From NCBI GenBank assembly GCA_902560805.1, contig CACENW010000001.1:1-64000 (forward strand): a DNA stretch of 64,000 nucleotides, written 5' to 3'. How positions within the stretch are numbered: position 1 is the stretch's first letter; the number at the start of each line of letters is the position of its first letter. Source of the DNA: an uncultured Pelagibacteraceae bacterium (lineage in GTDB: Bacteria; Pseudomonadota; Alphaproteobacteria; Pelagibacterales; Pelagibacteraceae). The notes beneath the pieces are model-generated. The model saw only the letters and a program-made list of their open reading frames with translations, searched no databases and was not told where the DNA came from. The translations under genes were made by a program, and so were the position numbers. Shown here one piece after another: positions 9,720-19,647 of the stretch.

Positions 9720-10393
9720 TTTATCATTACTAGTATTACAACTAATATTAAAACTATAAATAGTGAAGCTATTTTATTTTTTCTTATATAGTGACTAAAA
9801 TATTTTTTTATTATTGAAAAGAAAATAGGTTTTTTTGCTTTTATAGTAAAATCTCTAAATTCATAATTTATTTCATTTTCCCAATAAAGTTCTAAAACTA
9901 AACTACTTCTAAAATTTTTTCTTAAAGAATCAAATAAAACTCCATGTGTTATAAATGGTTCAATTAATTGTTTTTTCTTTTCGACTAATAAAACCTTCTC
10001 GACATCATTAAATTTAAACATCCATTTATGATCATCACTACTATTTGATGAAAGAACAATATTGTCTTCTAAAATTGATGGAAGCTCAATATACCCTTGT
10101 CTAGATATTCTTTTTAGTTCACTTATAAAAAAAGATACATCTTCTACATGCTCTATTACATGGCTGGCATAAACAAAATCAAATTGGTTATTTGAAAATG
10201 GTAGAGTTTTGTCTTTAATTAAAACAAATTTTTTATTTTTATCTTCATAAAATTTGGAAAAATTTTGAATATCAGCTACTGTTTGTGCAAATTCAACTGG
10301 AGCTATATTGCATCCAATATCTAAAATTTTCCAATTATTTTGATTTTCTTTTAAAATTTTTAGAACATGCTCTCTAGATGTTCTTTGTATCAT
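9716..10393 (-). CDS. class I SAM-dependent methyltransferase with C-terminal membrane anchor
   Basis: A Methyltransf_11-type domain: SAM motif I is ILDIGCNIAPVEF near residue 23, and FDFVYASHVIEHVED near residue 71 is the usual motif II region. After about residue 200 comes a basic stretch and a single hydrophobic helix to the C-terminus, suggesting a tail-anchored protein with the enzyme on the cytoplasmic side. The substrate is unknown; anchoring fits a lipid-linked or membrane acceptor. It starts 2 bases after the rpsD stop, so it is probably read from the ribosomal gene's transcript. Confidence 0.75.
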   Translation of the reverse strand: MIQRTSREHVLKILKENQNNWKILDIGCNIAPVEFAQTVADIQNFSKFYEDKNKKFVLIKDKTLPFSNNQFDFVYASHVIEHVEDVSFFISELKRISRQGYIELPSILEDNIVLSSNSSDDHKWMFKFNDVEKVLLVEKKKQLIEPFITHGVLFDSLRKNFRSSLVLELYWENEINYEFRDFTIKAKKPIFFSIIKKYFSHYIRKNKIASLFIVLILVVILVMIN

Positions 10394-10395
10394 TT

Positions 10396-11013
10396 TTATC
10401 TTGAATAATATTCAATAACCAAGTTAGGTTCCATGATCACTGGATAAGGAACTTCTTCAAATTTTGGAACCCTTACGAATTTTAATTTTTTATTTTTCTC
10501 ATCCATTTGGATGTACTCAGGTGTTTCTCTTTCTTTATTCGCTAATGCTATATCAATAATTGCTAATTGTTTAGATTTATCTCTAATTTCAATTGTGTCT
10601 TCTTCTTTAACTAAATAACTTCCAATATTTACTTTCTTACCATTAACTCTTACATGTCCATGGTTAATTAATTGTCTAGCTGAAAAAATTGTAGTTGCAA
10701 ATTTTGCTCTATAGATAATTGCATCTAATCTTCTCTCTAAAAGACCAATTAAATTTTCTCCGGTATCACCTTTAAGCATAACTGCTTTTTTATAAATATT
10801 TCTGAATTGTTTCTCATTAATATTTCCATAATAAGCTTTTAATTTCTGTTTAGCTTGTAACTGAATTCCATAATCTGAAGGTTTAGATGTTTTTGTTTGA
10901 CCGTGTTGACCAGGTCCATAAGCTCTTGTGTTAAAAGGACTTTTTGGTCTACCCCAAAGGTTAACTTTTAATCTTCTATCTACTTTATGTTTAGAGTTTA
11001 ATCTTTTTGTCAT
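10396..11013 (-). CDS. rpsD: 30S ribosomal protein S4
   Basis: Primary 16S rRNA-binding protein of the small subunit. The protein begins [21 protein letters not shown], the alphaproteobacterial S4 N-terminus, and contains [14 protein letters not shown] and an S4 RNA-binding domain with [16 protein letters not shown] (about residues 115-130). The length of 205 residues is normal. It lies apart from other ribosomal protein genes, as in many alphaproteobacteria, with the anchored methyltransferase gene just downstream. Confidence 0.97.
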   Translation of the reverse strand: MTKRLNSKHKVDRRLKVNLWGRPKSPFNTRAYGPGQHGQTKTSKPSDYGIQLQAKQKLKAYYGNINEKQFRNIYKKAVMLKGDTGENLIGLLERRLDAIIYRAKFATTIFSARQLINHGHVRVNGKKVNIGSYLVKEEDTIEIRDKSKQLAIIDIALANKERETPEYIQMDEKNKKLKFVRVPKFEEVPYPVIMEPNLVIEYYSR

Positions 11014-11053
11014 TTAATAGTGGGCTTTATAAACTTACTCTTACTTTTGTCAA

Positions 11054-11767
11054 TCAACGTTTTTTACCTAAACTTGCAAATACACCAGATAAAATGCGTG
11101 CTTCTTTTGTTGACAATTCCATTCTGTAAAAGATATTTCTTAGGTTTTCTAGCATTATTGGCTTTTTATCTTTTGATTTGAAAAAATTAATATCTTCCAG
11201 ATTCTTAATGCATAAATTTGCCATAGAAACTATCTCTTTTTTTGAGGCTGACTTTACTTTATTGGATTTATTGAAAGAGGATACCTTTGAATTAATGATG
11301 TTTGATACATACTGAGCAATTATTATTAGACTATGAGAAAGATTCAACGACTTAAAATCAGGATTTGTGGGAATTTGAAGAGTGTAATTGGCATAACTAA
11401 TTTCATTATTAGATAAACCTGATGCCTCTGATCCAAACAAAAAAGCTACTTTTTTTTTATAATTAATTTTTTTTAAATCCTCTAATTGGATGTGCTTAAT
11501 ATTTTTATTTCTAAATCTTGCTGATGTTGCAATGACAGTATCAATATTCTTTAAAGATTTTTCTAAATTTTCATAATTCTTTGCTTTACTAATAATATTT
11601 TTTGCACCAACAGAAGTTGCTAAAATTTTATCGTTAGGAAATATTGGTTTAGGATCAACAATAATTAATTTTTGGAAATTAAAATTTTTCATTCCTCTTG
11701 CGCAAGCTCCAATATTTTCTGAAAGTTGAGGTTTGTGTAAAATAAAAGAAATATTATTGACAGACAT
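11054..11767 (-). CDS. trmJ: TrmJ-like tRNA 2'-O-methyltransferase (SPOUT family)
   Basis: RNA ribose methyltransferase of the SPOUT superfamily, expected to modify position 32 of the tRNA anticodon loop. It shows the SpoU motifs: HKPQLSENIGACARGMKNF near residue 11 (motif 1), VAFLFGSEASGLSNNE near residue 107 (motif 2) and the LNLSHSLIIIAQY knot segment near residue 140 (motif 3). The length of 237 residues is typical. It overlaps the upstream DUF1989 gene by one base. Confidence 0.88.
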   Translation of the reverse strand: MSVNNISFILHKPQLSENIGACARGMKNFNFQKLIIVDPKPIFPNDKILATSVGAKNIISKAKNYENLEKSLKNIDTVIATSARFRNKNIKHIQLEDLKKINYKKKVAFLFGSEASGLSNNEISYANYTLQIPTNPDFKSLNLSHSLIIIAQYVSNIINSKVSSFNKSNKVKSASKKEIVSMANLCIKNLEDINFFKSKDKKPIMLENLRNIFYRMELSTKEARILSGVFASLGKKR

Positions 11768-12630
11768 TAATCGATGCCATGATTTCTGTTATAATTAGAA
11801 ATAGCAGATGGTTTAATTTCATTTAAATACTTATGATCTACAGACCATATGGAAACTTTTAAAGGATAACATTGTGCAACATCGGAAGAATGTTCAGATC
11901 CACAATCACCTCCTGGACATGCAGAAAGAGCACCCATCAAATCTGTTTCAGCAAAAAACTCCAGATAATCACCTGGTCTAACTGGACTAGCTTTCATAAA
12001 GTATTGCTTTGTATCATTAGTAAAACCAGTTAGCATAAATACATTTAGTACATCATGAACTATTTTTTCAGCATGATCTAATTGAACTTTTTTTTCTTTT
12101 ACTAATGCTCTAGTTAAATTTGAATGGCAACAATAGTGGTAATCATTATCACTTAAAAGTTTTGAAGTATAAGGATCGCATCTTGTGCCAATTACATCAT
12201 GAACAGAACCACCATCTTCATCATAATCATACCAATCCAAAGTATCCCAAGTTATTGTTGCTAAAGATCTTAGGTATGGGAAACTACTAAACATTTTATC
12301 TCCAACTGAAAGATGAGTTCCATATAAAGCTCTTGTTTTACCTGAATAAAATTTTTCCTCTAAATTATTTAAATTAAATAAATTTAAATCTCCTACTTGA
12401 GGGCCATCTACACTTTCAATTCTAAAAAACTCACCAAATTTAACCTCGAATGTTTTTGCATCTCTTGGAGGAATAATTACTTCACTTTTTTTAACTAAAT
12501 GCTGTCTTGCTGAATGTAATATACTTAAATTTTTATCCTCAATAGTATTATTTGGATAACAAACAATAGGCTTACTCCCTATTCTACTATTAATATCTAT
12601 AGGTTTTTCTGAAAATTTTTTAATTTTCAT
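11767..12630 (-). CDS. DUF1989 / urea-carboxylase-associated family protein
   Basis: Full-length match in pattern to the DUF1989 family: VDGPQVGDLNLFN near residue 85, SGKTRALYGTHLSVGD near residue 107, GTRCDPYTS, CHSNLTRAL, and a late SACPGGDCGSEHSSD cysteine cluster near residue 250. Relatives often accompany urea carboxylase or amidohydrolase genes and are predicted metal-binding enzymes, but their reaction is not established for this type. Here it sits between cimA (overlap of 4 bases) and trmJ (overlap of 1 base), with no nitrogen metabolism gene next to it. Function unknown. Confidence 0.8.
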   Translation of the reverse strand: MKIKKFSEKPIDINSRIGSKPIVCYPNNTIEDKNLSILHSARQHLVKKSEVIIPPRDAKTFEVKFGEFFRIESVDGPQVGDLNLFNLNNLEEKFYSGKTRALYGTHLSVGDKMFSSFPYLRSLATITWDTLDWYDYDEDGGSVHDVIGTRCDPYTSKLLSDNDYHYCCHSNLTRALVKEKKVQLDHAEKIVHDVLNVFMLTGFTNDTKQYFMKASPVRPGDYLEFFAETDLMGALSACPGGDCGSEHSSDVAQCYPLKVSIWSVDHKYLNEIKPSAISNYNRNHGID

Positions 12631-14234
12631 TTTTGTGAACTTCCAGGTGCTTTATCCTTAAATAATTTATAATCTAAACTATCTACTAAAGCTTTAAATG
12701 AAGCATCAATTATATTGGGTGATACTCCAATTGTGAACCAGTTCACCCCTTTAGAGTCTGTACTTTCAATACTCACTCTTGTAACTGCTTCTGTACCTGT
12801 ATTTAAAATTCTAACTTTATAGTCAACAAGTCTTAAATCTTTCAAATATTCAGAATACTTAGCAAGCTTATTTACATTCTCTCTAATTGCATTATCTAAA
12901 GCATTAACAGGTCCATTTCCTTGTCCCTCACATAAAATTTTGTCTCCATCTACTTCTAATTGAGCTTTAGCGTAAGATATTATCTCTCCTGTTTTGTCTT
13001 TCTTTACAGAAACATCGTATTCATTAATTGAAATATATCTTGGTATCTCTCCCATTAATCTTCTTGCAAGTAATTCGAAAGATGCGTCTGCACCATCATA
13101 ACTATAACCAATGAACTCTCTATCTTTTACTTCCTCTAAAAGTTTTTTAATCTTTGGATCACTTTTCTGAACATTAATCCCAATTGAATTTAATCTAGAC
13201 ATTATATTTGATTGTCCAGATTGATCTGAAACTACAATATTTCTAGAATTTCCAACTTCCTCAGGATCAATATGCTCATAAGTTTTAGGATCTTTTTGAA
13301 CTGCAGATACATGCATTCCACCTTTGTGTGAGAAAGCTGAGGCGCCAACATAAGGTAAATGTTTATTAGGTTTTCTATTTAATATTTCATCTAATAACCT
13401 TGAGCATTGAGTTAAATTTTTTAAATTTTCTCTTTTAATACTTAATTCAAATTTATCCGAAAAATCTTTTTTTAAAAAAAATGAGGGTATTAAAGACATC
13501 AAATTTGCATTACCACATCTTTCTCCTAACCCATTTATAGTTCCTTGAACTTGTCTTACTCCTGCTTGAACTGCAGCGAGACTATTAGCTACTGCATTTT
13601 CAGTATCATTATGGGCATGTATTCCTAAATTTTTTCCTGGGATATATTTGCTTACTTCAATAACAATTTTTGAAATTTCATGTGGTAATGTTCCACCATT
13701 AGTATCACATAAAACTATCCATCTTGCTCCATTATCATATGCAGCTTTCAAACAAGACAGTGCGTAATCTGGATTGGATTTATATCCATCAAAGAAATGC
13801 TCAGCATCAAACATAAATTCTTTACCTGATTTAACAATATGCTTTGTACTTTCGCTTATATTAATTAAATTTTGGTCATTCGTAATTCCTAATGCTACTT
13901 TCACTTGGAAATCCCATGATTTACCAAATAAACAAACAGATGAGCTTTTAGAATTAATTAATGAAGATAACATTGGGTCATTTTCTGCGCTATGCTCTGA
14001 CTTTTTTGTCATTCCAAATGCAGTTAATTTAGCTGATTTAAAATTATGATCTTTATTAAAAAATTCTGTATCTGTTGGATTGGCGCCTGGCCAACCTCCT
14101 TCAACGTAGTCAACTCCCAACATATCTAATGCTGATGAAATTTTCTCTTTATCATCAATAGAAAAATCAATACCTTGAGTTTGCGCACCATCACGTAATG
14201 TTGTGTCAAAGATATAAAGTTGTTCTTTACTCAT
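12627..14234 (-). CDS. cimA: (R)-citramalate synthase
   Basis: Condenses pyruvate and acetyl-CoA to citramalate, a threonine-independent entry to isoleucine synthesis. The protein is a DRE-TIM metallolyase: YIFDTTLRDGAQTQG at the N-terminus, metal-binding HAHND near residue 200, and GERCGNANL near residue 242. The NAVANSLAAVQAG helix and a C-terminal LeuA-type regulatory domain (about residues 400-530) follow. The opening motif and length of 535 residues fit the CimA/LeuA-related subgroup better than ordinary isopropylmalate synthase. The C-terminal domain suggests allosteric feedback by a branched-chain amino acid. It overlaps both neighbours by 4 bases. Confidence 0.85.
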   Translation of the reverse strand: MSKEQLYIFDTTLRDGAQTQGIDFSIDDKEKISSALDMLGVDYVEGGWPGANPTDTEFFNKDHNFKSAKLTAFGMTKKSEHSAENDPMLSSLINSKSSSVCLFGKSWDFQVKVALGITNDQNLINISESTKHIVKSGKEFMFDAEHFFDGYKSNPDYALSCLKAAYDNGARWIVLCDTNGGTLPHEISKIVIEVSKYIPGKNLGIHAHNDTENAVANSLAAVQAGVRQVQGTINGLGERCGNANLMSLIPSFFLKKDFSDKFELSIKRENLKNLTQCSRLLDEILNRKPNKHLPYVGASAFSHKGGMHVSAVQKDPKTYEHIDPEEVGNSRNIVVSDQSGQSNIMSRLNSIGINVQKSDPKIKKLLEEVKDREFIGYSYDGADASFELLARRLMGEIPRYISINEYDVSVKKDKTGEIISYAKAQLEVDGDKILCEGQGNGPVNALDNAIRENVNKLAKYSEYLKDLRLVDYKVRILNTGTEAVTRVSIESTDSKGVNWFTIGVSPNIIDASFKALVDSLDYKLFKDKAPGSSQK

Positions 14235-15586
14235 TTAAGTTTCCAAGTCGTTTTACCATCTTTATCTTCTATTAAAACACCTTTATCTAAAAGCTCATTT
14301 CTAATTTTATCAGCTTCTTCGTAATTTTTGTTTTCTCTTGCTTGGTTTCTATCATCTATTTTCTGTGAGATTTCCTCTTCTGAAATAGATGCTTTGCTAA
14401 TTTTAAATCTTAACCACTCTTCATGATTTTGATTTAACAAACCTACAAACTGACAAGCAGAAACAAATGTAGCTTTATCATTGTCATCTCCTTTTTGAGC
14501 CTTCTCATATAATTCGTGCAAATTTGCAATGTATCCTGGTGTATTTAAATCATCATAAAGTGGTTCAAGAATTTCATTAGAGATATCTGTATCGTTTTTG
14601 CTTTCTATATAAACATTGTACCATTTGTTTATTGTATTTTGACAATCTTCTAAAAGTTTATCATTCCAATCTAATGGTTGTTTGTAATGCGCACTCATTA
14701 AGGCGAGTCTTAAAACTTGACCACTGATCTTGTTTCTAAAATCTTTAATTTTCAAAATATTACCTTGGGATTTTGCCATCTTCTCGTTGGACATAGTTAT
14801 GAAAGCATTGTGTAACCAAAAATTAGCAAATACTTTTGTACCATTAGCACATCTTGACTGTGCTATTTCATTTTCATGATGAGGAAATATTAAATCAATA
14901 CCACCTCCATGAACATCAAATTCATCGCCTAAAAATTTTTTTGACATTGCTGAACATTCTAAATGCCATCCAGGTCTTCCTTTGCCCCATGGAGAATTCC
15001 AAGATGGTTCATCACTTGTTGATGGCTTCCACAAAACAAAATCTTCTGAATTTTTTTTGTTATCACTTACTTCAATTCTTGATCCTGCAATTAAGTGTTC
15101 TAATTTTTTATTTGATAGCTGACCATAATCTTTAAACTTTTTAACCTCAAAATAAACATGGTTATTATTCTCATAAGCAAAACCTTTTTTAATTAATTCA
15201 GAAACCATTTCAATCATCAAATCAATATTATCTGTTGCTTTAGGTTGATGAGATGGTGTTTCGCAATTTAAATAATTGCAATCTTCACTAAAACTTTTGG
15301 TTATTTTGTTTGTTAGTTCTGAAATTGAAATATTATTTTCTTTTGAAGATTTGATAATTTTATCATCTACATCTGTAATATTTCTAACATAAGTAACTTT
15401 AGAATAATTTTTTTTAAAAATTTTATATAGAATATCAAATACAACTATTGGTCTTGCATTTCCAATGTGGGGATCATCATAAACTGTTGGTCCACAGACA
15501 TACATTCTTACATTTTGTTCATCTATTGGAACGAATTTTTCTTTTTTGTTTGTAAGATTATTTGTTAAAAAAATATCATTATTCAT
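14231..15586 (-). CDS. cysS: cysteinyl-tRNA synthetase
   Basis: Class I aminoacyl-tRNA synthetase for cysteine. The zinc and HIGH-region motif is VCGPTVYDDPHIGNARP near residue 31, WHLECSAM near residue 207 gives a zinc cysteine, and the KMSKS equivalent is EKMAKSQGN near residue 268. The length of 451 residues is normal. Its stop overlaps the cimA start, and nadE lies 45 bases upstream on the same strand. Confidence 0.97.
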   Translation of the reverse strand: MNNDIFLTNNLTNKKEKFVPIDEQNVRMYVCGPTVYDDPHIGNARPIVVFDILYKIFKKNYSKVTYVRNITDVDDKIIKSSKENNISISELTNKITKSFSEDCNYLNCETPSHQPKATDNIDLMIEMVSELIKKGFAYENNNHVYFEVKKFKDYGQLSNKKLEHLIAGSRIEVSDNKKNSEDFVLWKPSTSDEPSWNSPWGKGRPGWHLECSAMSKKFLGDEFDVHGGGIDLIFPHHENEIAQSRCANGTKVFANFWLHNAFITMSNEKMAKSQGNILKIKDFRNKISGQVLRLALMSAHYKQPLDWNDKLLEDCQNTINKWYNVYIESKNDTDISNEILEPLYDDLNTPGYIANLHELYEKAQKGDDNDKATFVSACQFVGLLNQNHEEWLRFKISKASISEEEISQKIDDRNQARENKNYEEADKIRNELLDKGVLIEDKDGKTTWKLK

Positions 15587-15631
15587 AATTTTAGAAATAT
15601 ACTTAAAAGATAGATTTGTGAATCTATTTGA

Positions 15632-16369
15632 TTAATTTGGAATTTTGCATACTGGAATAGGCTCCATTTTATGCAAATTTTGTTTTCTAATGGTTTCGTA
15701 TTTTGCTCTATTAGAAGATTTGGGATTATTCATAGCTTCCTCAAGCTCTTCATATTTTAGTCCAAGTTGACCTTCGTCGGTTCTACCGTCGTCCCACAAT
15801 CCGTCAGTAGGTGCTGCTTCAATAATTTCGTTTAAAATACCAAGCTCTTTGCCAAGTTCCCACACTTGAGTTTTATTACAATCCGCTATAGGAGAAATAT
15901 CAACTCCTCCATCTCCATATTTTGTGTAAAATCCAACTCCAAAGTCTTCTACCTTGTTTCCAGTTCCAACTACTATTCCTTTGTTAGCTGCAGCAACTTG
16001 GTAAAGTGTGGTCATTCTTAATCTGGCTCTAGAATTTGCCATTCCATGCTCATTATCAAATTTAGATAAACTTGAACTGAATGCCAAAAACAACTCATCT
16101 AAATTAATTGTATGTGCTTCAACATTTTTAAAATTTTTAGTTAACCATTCTTGATGTTTTAAGCTTAAATCATGTTGATGTGATTTTTGCTTAATTGGCA
16201 TCGACAAAACTATTGTTCTTAAACCAGTCATCGCACTCAAGGTGCTAGAAACAGATGAATCAATACCTCCAGATATCCCTATAACTAGAGACTGAGCCCT
16301 TGAAGGCATATTGTCTACATAGTTTTTTATCCAGTCAGATATAAACTTTGCTTTTTTCGAAGGGTTCAT
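15632..16369 (-). CDS. nadE: NH3-dependent NAD synthetase
   Basis: Amidates deamido-NAD to NAD. The PP-loop motif GISGGIDSSVSS is near residue 29, and the GTGNKVEDFGVGFYTKYGDGG segment (about residues 134-155) is the deamido-NAD and magnesium-binding loop. At 245 residues it has no nitrilase-type glutaminase domain, so it should use free ammonia. It is in the co-directional block with the DAHP synthase gene (39-base gap) and cysS (45-base gap). Confidence 0.93.
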   Translation of the reverse strand: MNPSKKAKFISDWIKNYVDNMPSRAQSLVIGISGGIDSSVSSTLSAMTGLRTIVLSMPIKQKSHQHDLSLKHQEWLTKNFKNVEAHTINLDELFLAFSSSLSKFDNEHGMANSRARLRMTTLYQVAAANKGIVVGTGNKVEDFGVGFYTKYGDGGVDISPIADCNKTQVWELGKELGILNEIIEAAPTDGLWDDGRTDEGQLGLKYEELEEAMNNPKSSNRAKYETIRKQNLHKMEPIPVCKIPN

Positions 16370-16408
16370 AATTTATAAGATATTTTATTATTAAGATTTT
16401 ACAATGTC

Positions 16409-17794
16409 TTAAGATGCCGCTCTATCTGCATTTTTAGAATATGAGCTATTCTTTTTAATCTCATCTGAAATCATAAAGGCTAATTCTAAAGCTTGATTGG
16501 CATTCAATCTAGGATCGCAATGCGTATGGTATCTTGAAGAAAGATCTTTTTCAGAAATTTTTTGTGCTCCACCAATACATTCTGTAACATCTTGACCAGT
16601 TAGCTCTATATGAAGACCTCCCGCATAACTTCCTTCACTTTGATGACATGCAAAAACATTTTTTACTTCACTCAAAACACTGTTGAATGGTCTAGTTTTA
16701 AAACCTGTTGCAGCTTTAATTGTATTTCCATGGCATGGGTCACAAGACCAAATTACATTCAATCCTTCTTTTTTAATTGCTCTAATTAATTTAGGTAAAA
16801 ATTTCGAAACATTATCTGCTCCAAATCTTGAGATTAAAGTGATTTTACCTTTTTCATTTTTTGGGTTAATTCGGTTACATAAATTGATTAAATCGTCTGG
16901 TTTTAAAGTTGGTCCACATTTAATTCCTATAGGGTTTTCAATTCCTCTACAAAACTCTACATGTCCTCCATCAAGCTGTCTTGTTCTGTCTCCTATCCAA
17001 ACAAAATGAGCTGAGGTATCATGATTCTCACCTGTAGTAGAATCTGTTCTAGTCATTGCTTCTTCAAAAGGTAACAGTAACGCTTCATGTGATGTCCAAA
17101 AATTCACAGTATACAATCTATTATTAAAATCTGATGTAATTCCACACGCTCTCATAAATGCTATTGCATCAGCTATTTTATCCTCTAGATCTTTAAATTT
17201 TTTGGCTTCTGGACTTTTTTTAATATAGCCTAAATTCCATAAATGAACTTTGTTTAAATCTGCAAAACCTCCTTTAGAAAAAGCTCTTATGAGGTTTAGA
17301 GTTGCTGCTGATTGAGAATAAGCTTTAAATAATCTTTTTGGGTCTGGTATTCTTGCTTTTTCAGTAAATTCCATTCCATTTATATTGTCACCTAAATAAC
17401 TTGGAAGCTCAATCTCATCTTTGATTTCAACTGGAGAACTTCTCGGTTTTGAAAATTGACCAGCAATTCTTCCAACTTTTACTACTGGTAAGGAAGCTGA
17501 ATAAGTTAAAACTAAAGACATTTGCAAAATTAATTTGAATGTATCTCTCAAATTGTCAGGGTTAAATTCTGCAAAACTTTCTGCACAATCTCCGCCTTGA
17601 AGTAAAAATGCTTTTCCGTCGACAACATCAGCTAATTGATCTTTTAAATGCCTAGTCTCTCCTGCAAATACTAAGGGTGGAAAAGTTCCAATTTTGTCTA
17701 AGACCTTATTTAATTCTTTTTTATCTGGATACTCCGGTATGTGTTTAACAGGATATTTTCTCCAACTATTTTTTTTCCAATTTTTCATATTCAA
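16409..17794 (-). CDS. 3-deoxy-D-arabino-heptulosonate 7-phosphate synthase, class II
   Basis: First step of the shikimate pathway, joining PEP and erythrose-4-phosphate. The plant/microbial class II features are FLLQGGDCAESFAEF near residue 82, VGRIAGQFSKPRS near residue 123, HLWNLGYI, and a late DPCHGNT metal/substrate motif with GLHIELTGQDVTECIGG near residue 396. The length of 461 residues is normal. The start is taken at the most upstream methionine; the third residue is also a methionine and is nearly equivalent. It lies between glmS and nadE. Confidence 0.95.
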   Translation of the reverse strand: MNMKNWKKNSWRKYPVKHIPEYPDKKELNKVLDKIGTFPPLVFAGETRHLKDQLADVVDGKAFLLQGGDCAESFAEFNPDNLRDTFKLILQMSLVLTYSASLPVVKVGRIAGQFSKPRSSPVEIKDEIELPSYLGDNINGMEFTEKARIPDPKRLFKAYSQSAATLNLIRAFSKGGFADLNKVHLWNLGYIKKSPEAKKFKDLEDKIADAIAFMRACGITSDFNNRLYTVNFWTSHEALLLPFEEAMTRTDSTTGENHDTSAHFVWIGDRTRQLDGGHVEFCRGIENPIGIKCGPTLKPDDLINLCNRINPKNEKGKITLISRFGADNVSKFLPKLIRAIKKEGLNVIWSCDPCHGNTIKAATGFKTRPFNSVLSEVKNVFACHQSEGSYAGGLHIELTGQDVTECIGGAQKISEKDLSSRYHTHCDPRLNANQALELAFMISDEIKKNSSYSKNADRAAS

Positions 17795-17823
17795 CCTAGG
17801 GGTGTTTTAGCAGAGTTTATACT

Positions 17824-19644
17824 TTATTCAACTGTGACTGATTTAGCTAAATTTCTTGGTTTATCAATATCATAACCCTTTTTAAGAGCAGAATAATAAG
17901 CAAGTTTTTGAAGCGGAACAGTTAACAGGAAGGGCAATAAATCATCATTAGTATTTTCTACTTCAATAGTTTCCCAAATATTCTCTGAAACAATCTCATC
18001 CTTGCTTTTATTGGTAATTAAAAGAACTTTCGCACCTCTTGCTATAACTTCCTGCATATTAGAAATTGTTTTTTTATAGTAGCTATCTCTTGGTGCTAGA
18101 ACAACAACTGGCATACCTTCTTCTATCAATGCAAGTGGTCCATGTTTCATTTCACCTGCAGGATAACCCTCTGCATGAACATAGGATAATTCTTTTAATT
18201 TTAATGCTCCTTCCAAAGCTATTGGAAAAGAAAAACCTCTTCCAAGAAACATAGATCCTTTTGCTTCATTGAATGTTGAGGAAATTGCTTGAATATCATT
18301 ATCTACTAATAAAGTTTTTTCTATTAAGCTTGGTAAGCTTTTAAGATCTTTAATTTTTTCTTGATAATTTTTTTTATCAATCTGATTAGATAAAGATCCA
18401 ATTTTTAAAGCTAAAATATATAATACAAGAATTTGACCTAAGAACGCTTTTGTAGATGCAACACCAATTTCGGGTCCACAGTGAATTGGTAATACAAAAT
18501 TTGAGTCTCTTGCTATAGAGCTTTCAATTACATTAACTACAGCACATGTTTTCATATTATTTTTGTTACAAAGATCTAAAGCTGCATAAGTATCTGCAGT
18601 CTCTCCAGACTGAGAAACAAAAATATATAAACTATCTTCTTTAAATCTATTTTTTCTATATCTAAACTCTGAAGCTATATCGATATTAACATCTAAAGTA
18701 GTTAATTCTTCAAACCAATATTTGGCCATTAAACAAGAATGGTAAGCAGTGCCACAACCGATTAAAGTAATTGATTTAATTTCATGGATTTTCCAAGGAA
18801 AATTAAAAATATTTATCTCATTATTTGCGCTATCTAAATATTCTTTAATTCCAGTTTTTACTGTTACAGGCTGCTCCTCTATTTCTTTAGCCATAAAGTG
18901 TTTAAAATCACCTTTGTCATAATTTGCCTCATTTGATGATAATTCTAAAATTTTTTTATTAATTTTCTGACCCTCTTCATTGTAAAAATGAACATGATCT
19001 TTTTTAACAATACAAAATTCTCCGTCATCAAGATAGGTAATTTTATTTGTCATAGATTTCAAAGCATAAGAGTCTGAGCCTAAATAATTTTCATTAGGAC
19101 CATAACCAACAGCTAATGGAGAACCTCTTCTTGCACCTACAATTAAATCTGGAATATCTTTAAAAATTATACCTAATGCAAAACTTCCGTGAAGTTGTTT
19201 TAAAGTTTTAGTTATTGCCTCCTCCAGTTCCATAGTTTTCAAATTTTCTGTAATTAAATGAACAATTACCTCGGTATCAGTTTGAGATTTGAAAGTATGA
19301 CTCTTATTAATTAAATATTTTTTTAGAATTGTTGAGTTCTCTATTATTCCATTATGGACAACAGATACATTGTCTGAAGAATGTGGGTGAGCATTAATAC
19401 TATTTGGAACACCATGAGTAGCCCATCTCACATGACCTATTCCTATATTTCCTTTTAAAGATTTTAGATCAAAGTTTTGTTCTAAATTGTCAACTCTTCC
19501 TTCAGATTTTACCTCGTTAATTTTACCATCAAATAAAGTAGCAACCCCAGCAGAGTCATAACCTCTATATTCAAGTTTTTTTAAAGAATTAATAATATTT
19601 GCAGATACAGATTTGTTACTAGATATACCTATTATTCCACACAT
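17824..19644 (-). CDS. glmS: glutamine--fructose-6-phosphate aminotransferase (isomerizing)
   Basis: Makes glucosamine-6-phosphate for peptidoglycan and LPS. The N-terminus MCGIIG exposes Cys2, the amidotransferase nucleophile; GHVRWATHG near residue 74 completes that domain. Two SIS sugar-binding domains follow, with VSQSGETADT near residue 345 and the C-terminal NLAKSVTVE tail typical of GlmS. The length of 606 residues is normal. It is 3 bases downstream of the short glmU gene, so the two amino-sugar steps are coupled in one transcript. Confidence 0.97.
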   Translation of the reverse strand: MCGIIGISSNKSVSANIINSLKKLEYRGYDSAGVATLFDGKINEVKSEGRVDNLEQNFDLKSLKGNIGIGHVRWATHGVPNSINAHPHSSDNVSVVHNGIIENSTILKKYLINKSHTFKSQTDTEVIVHLITENLKTMELEEAITKTLKQLHGSFALGIIFKDIPDLIVGARRGSPLAVGYGPNENYLGSDSYALKSMTNKITYLDDGEFCIVKKDHVHFYNEEGQKINKKILELSSNEANYDKGDFKHFMAKEIEEQPVTVKTGIKEYLDSANNEINIFNFPWKIHEIKSITLIGCGTAYHSCLMAKYWFEELTTLDVNIDIASEFRYRKNRFKEDSLYIFVSQSGETADTYAALDLCNKNNMKTCAVVNVIESSIARDSNFVLPIHCGPEIGVASTKAFLGQILVLYILALKIGSLSNQIDKKNYQEKIKDLKSLPSLIEKTLLVDNDIQAISSTFNEAKGSMFLGRGFSFPIALEGALKLKELSYVHAEGYPAGEMKHGPLALIEEGMPVVVLAPRDSYYKKTISNMQEVIARGAKVLLITNKSKDEIVSENIWETIEVENTNDDLLPFLLTVPLQKLAYYSALKKGYDIDKPRNLAKSVTVE

Positions 19645-19647
19645 AAT

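Noticed and set aside
13774..14049. 91-residue plus-strand open frame inside cimA
   Set aside because: Antisense shadow of a conserved coding region.
15605..15630. Short stem-loop (ATAGATT/AATCTAT, TGTG loop) followed by TTTT on the minus strand between nadE and cysS
   Set aside because: The stem is almost all A-T and weak; in such AT-rich DNA this is expected by chance, so it is not called a terminator.
16391..16412. TTAAGA/TCTTAA inverted repeat before the end of the DAHP synthase gene
   Set aside because: Six weak pairs and a long loop; indistinguishable from background.
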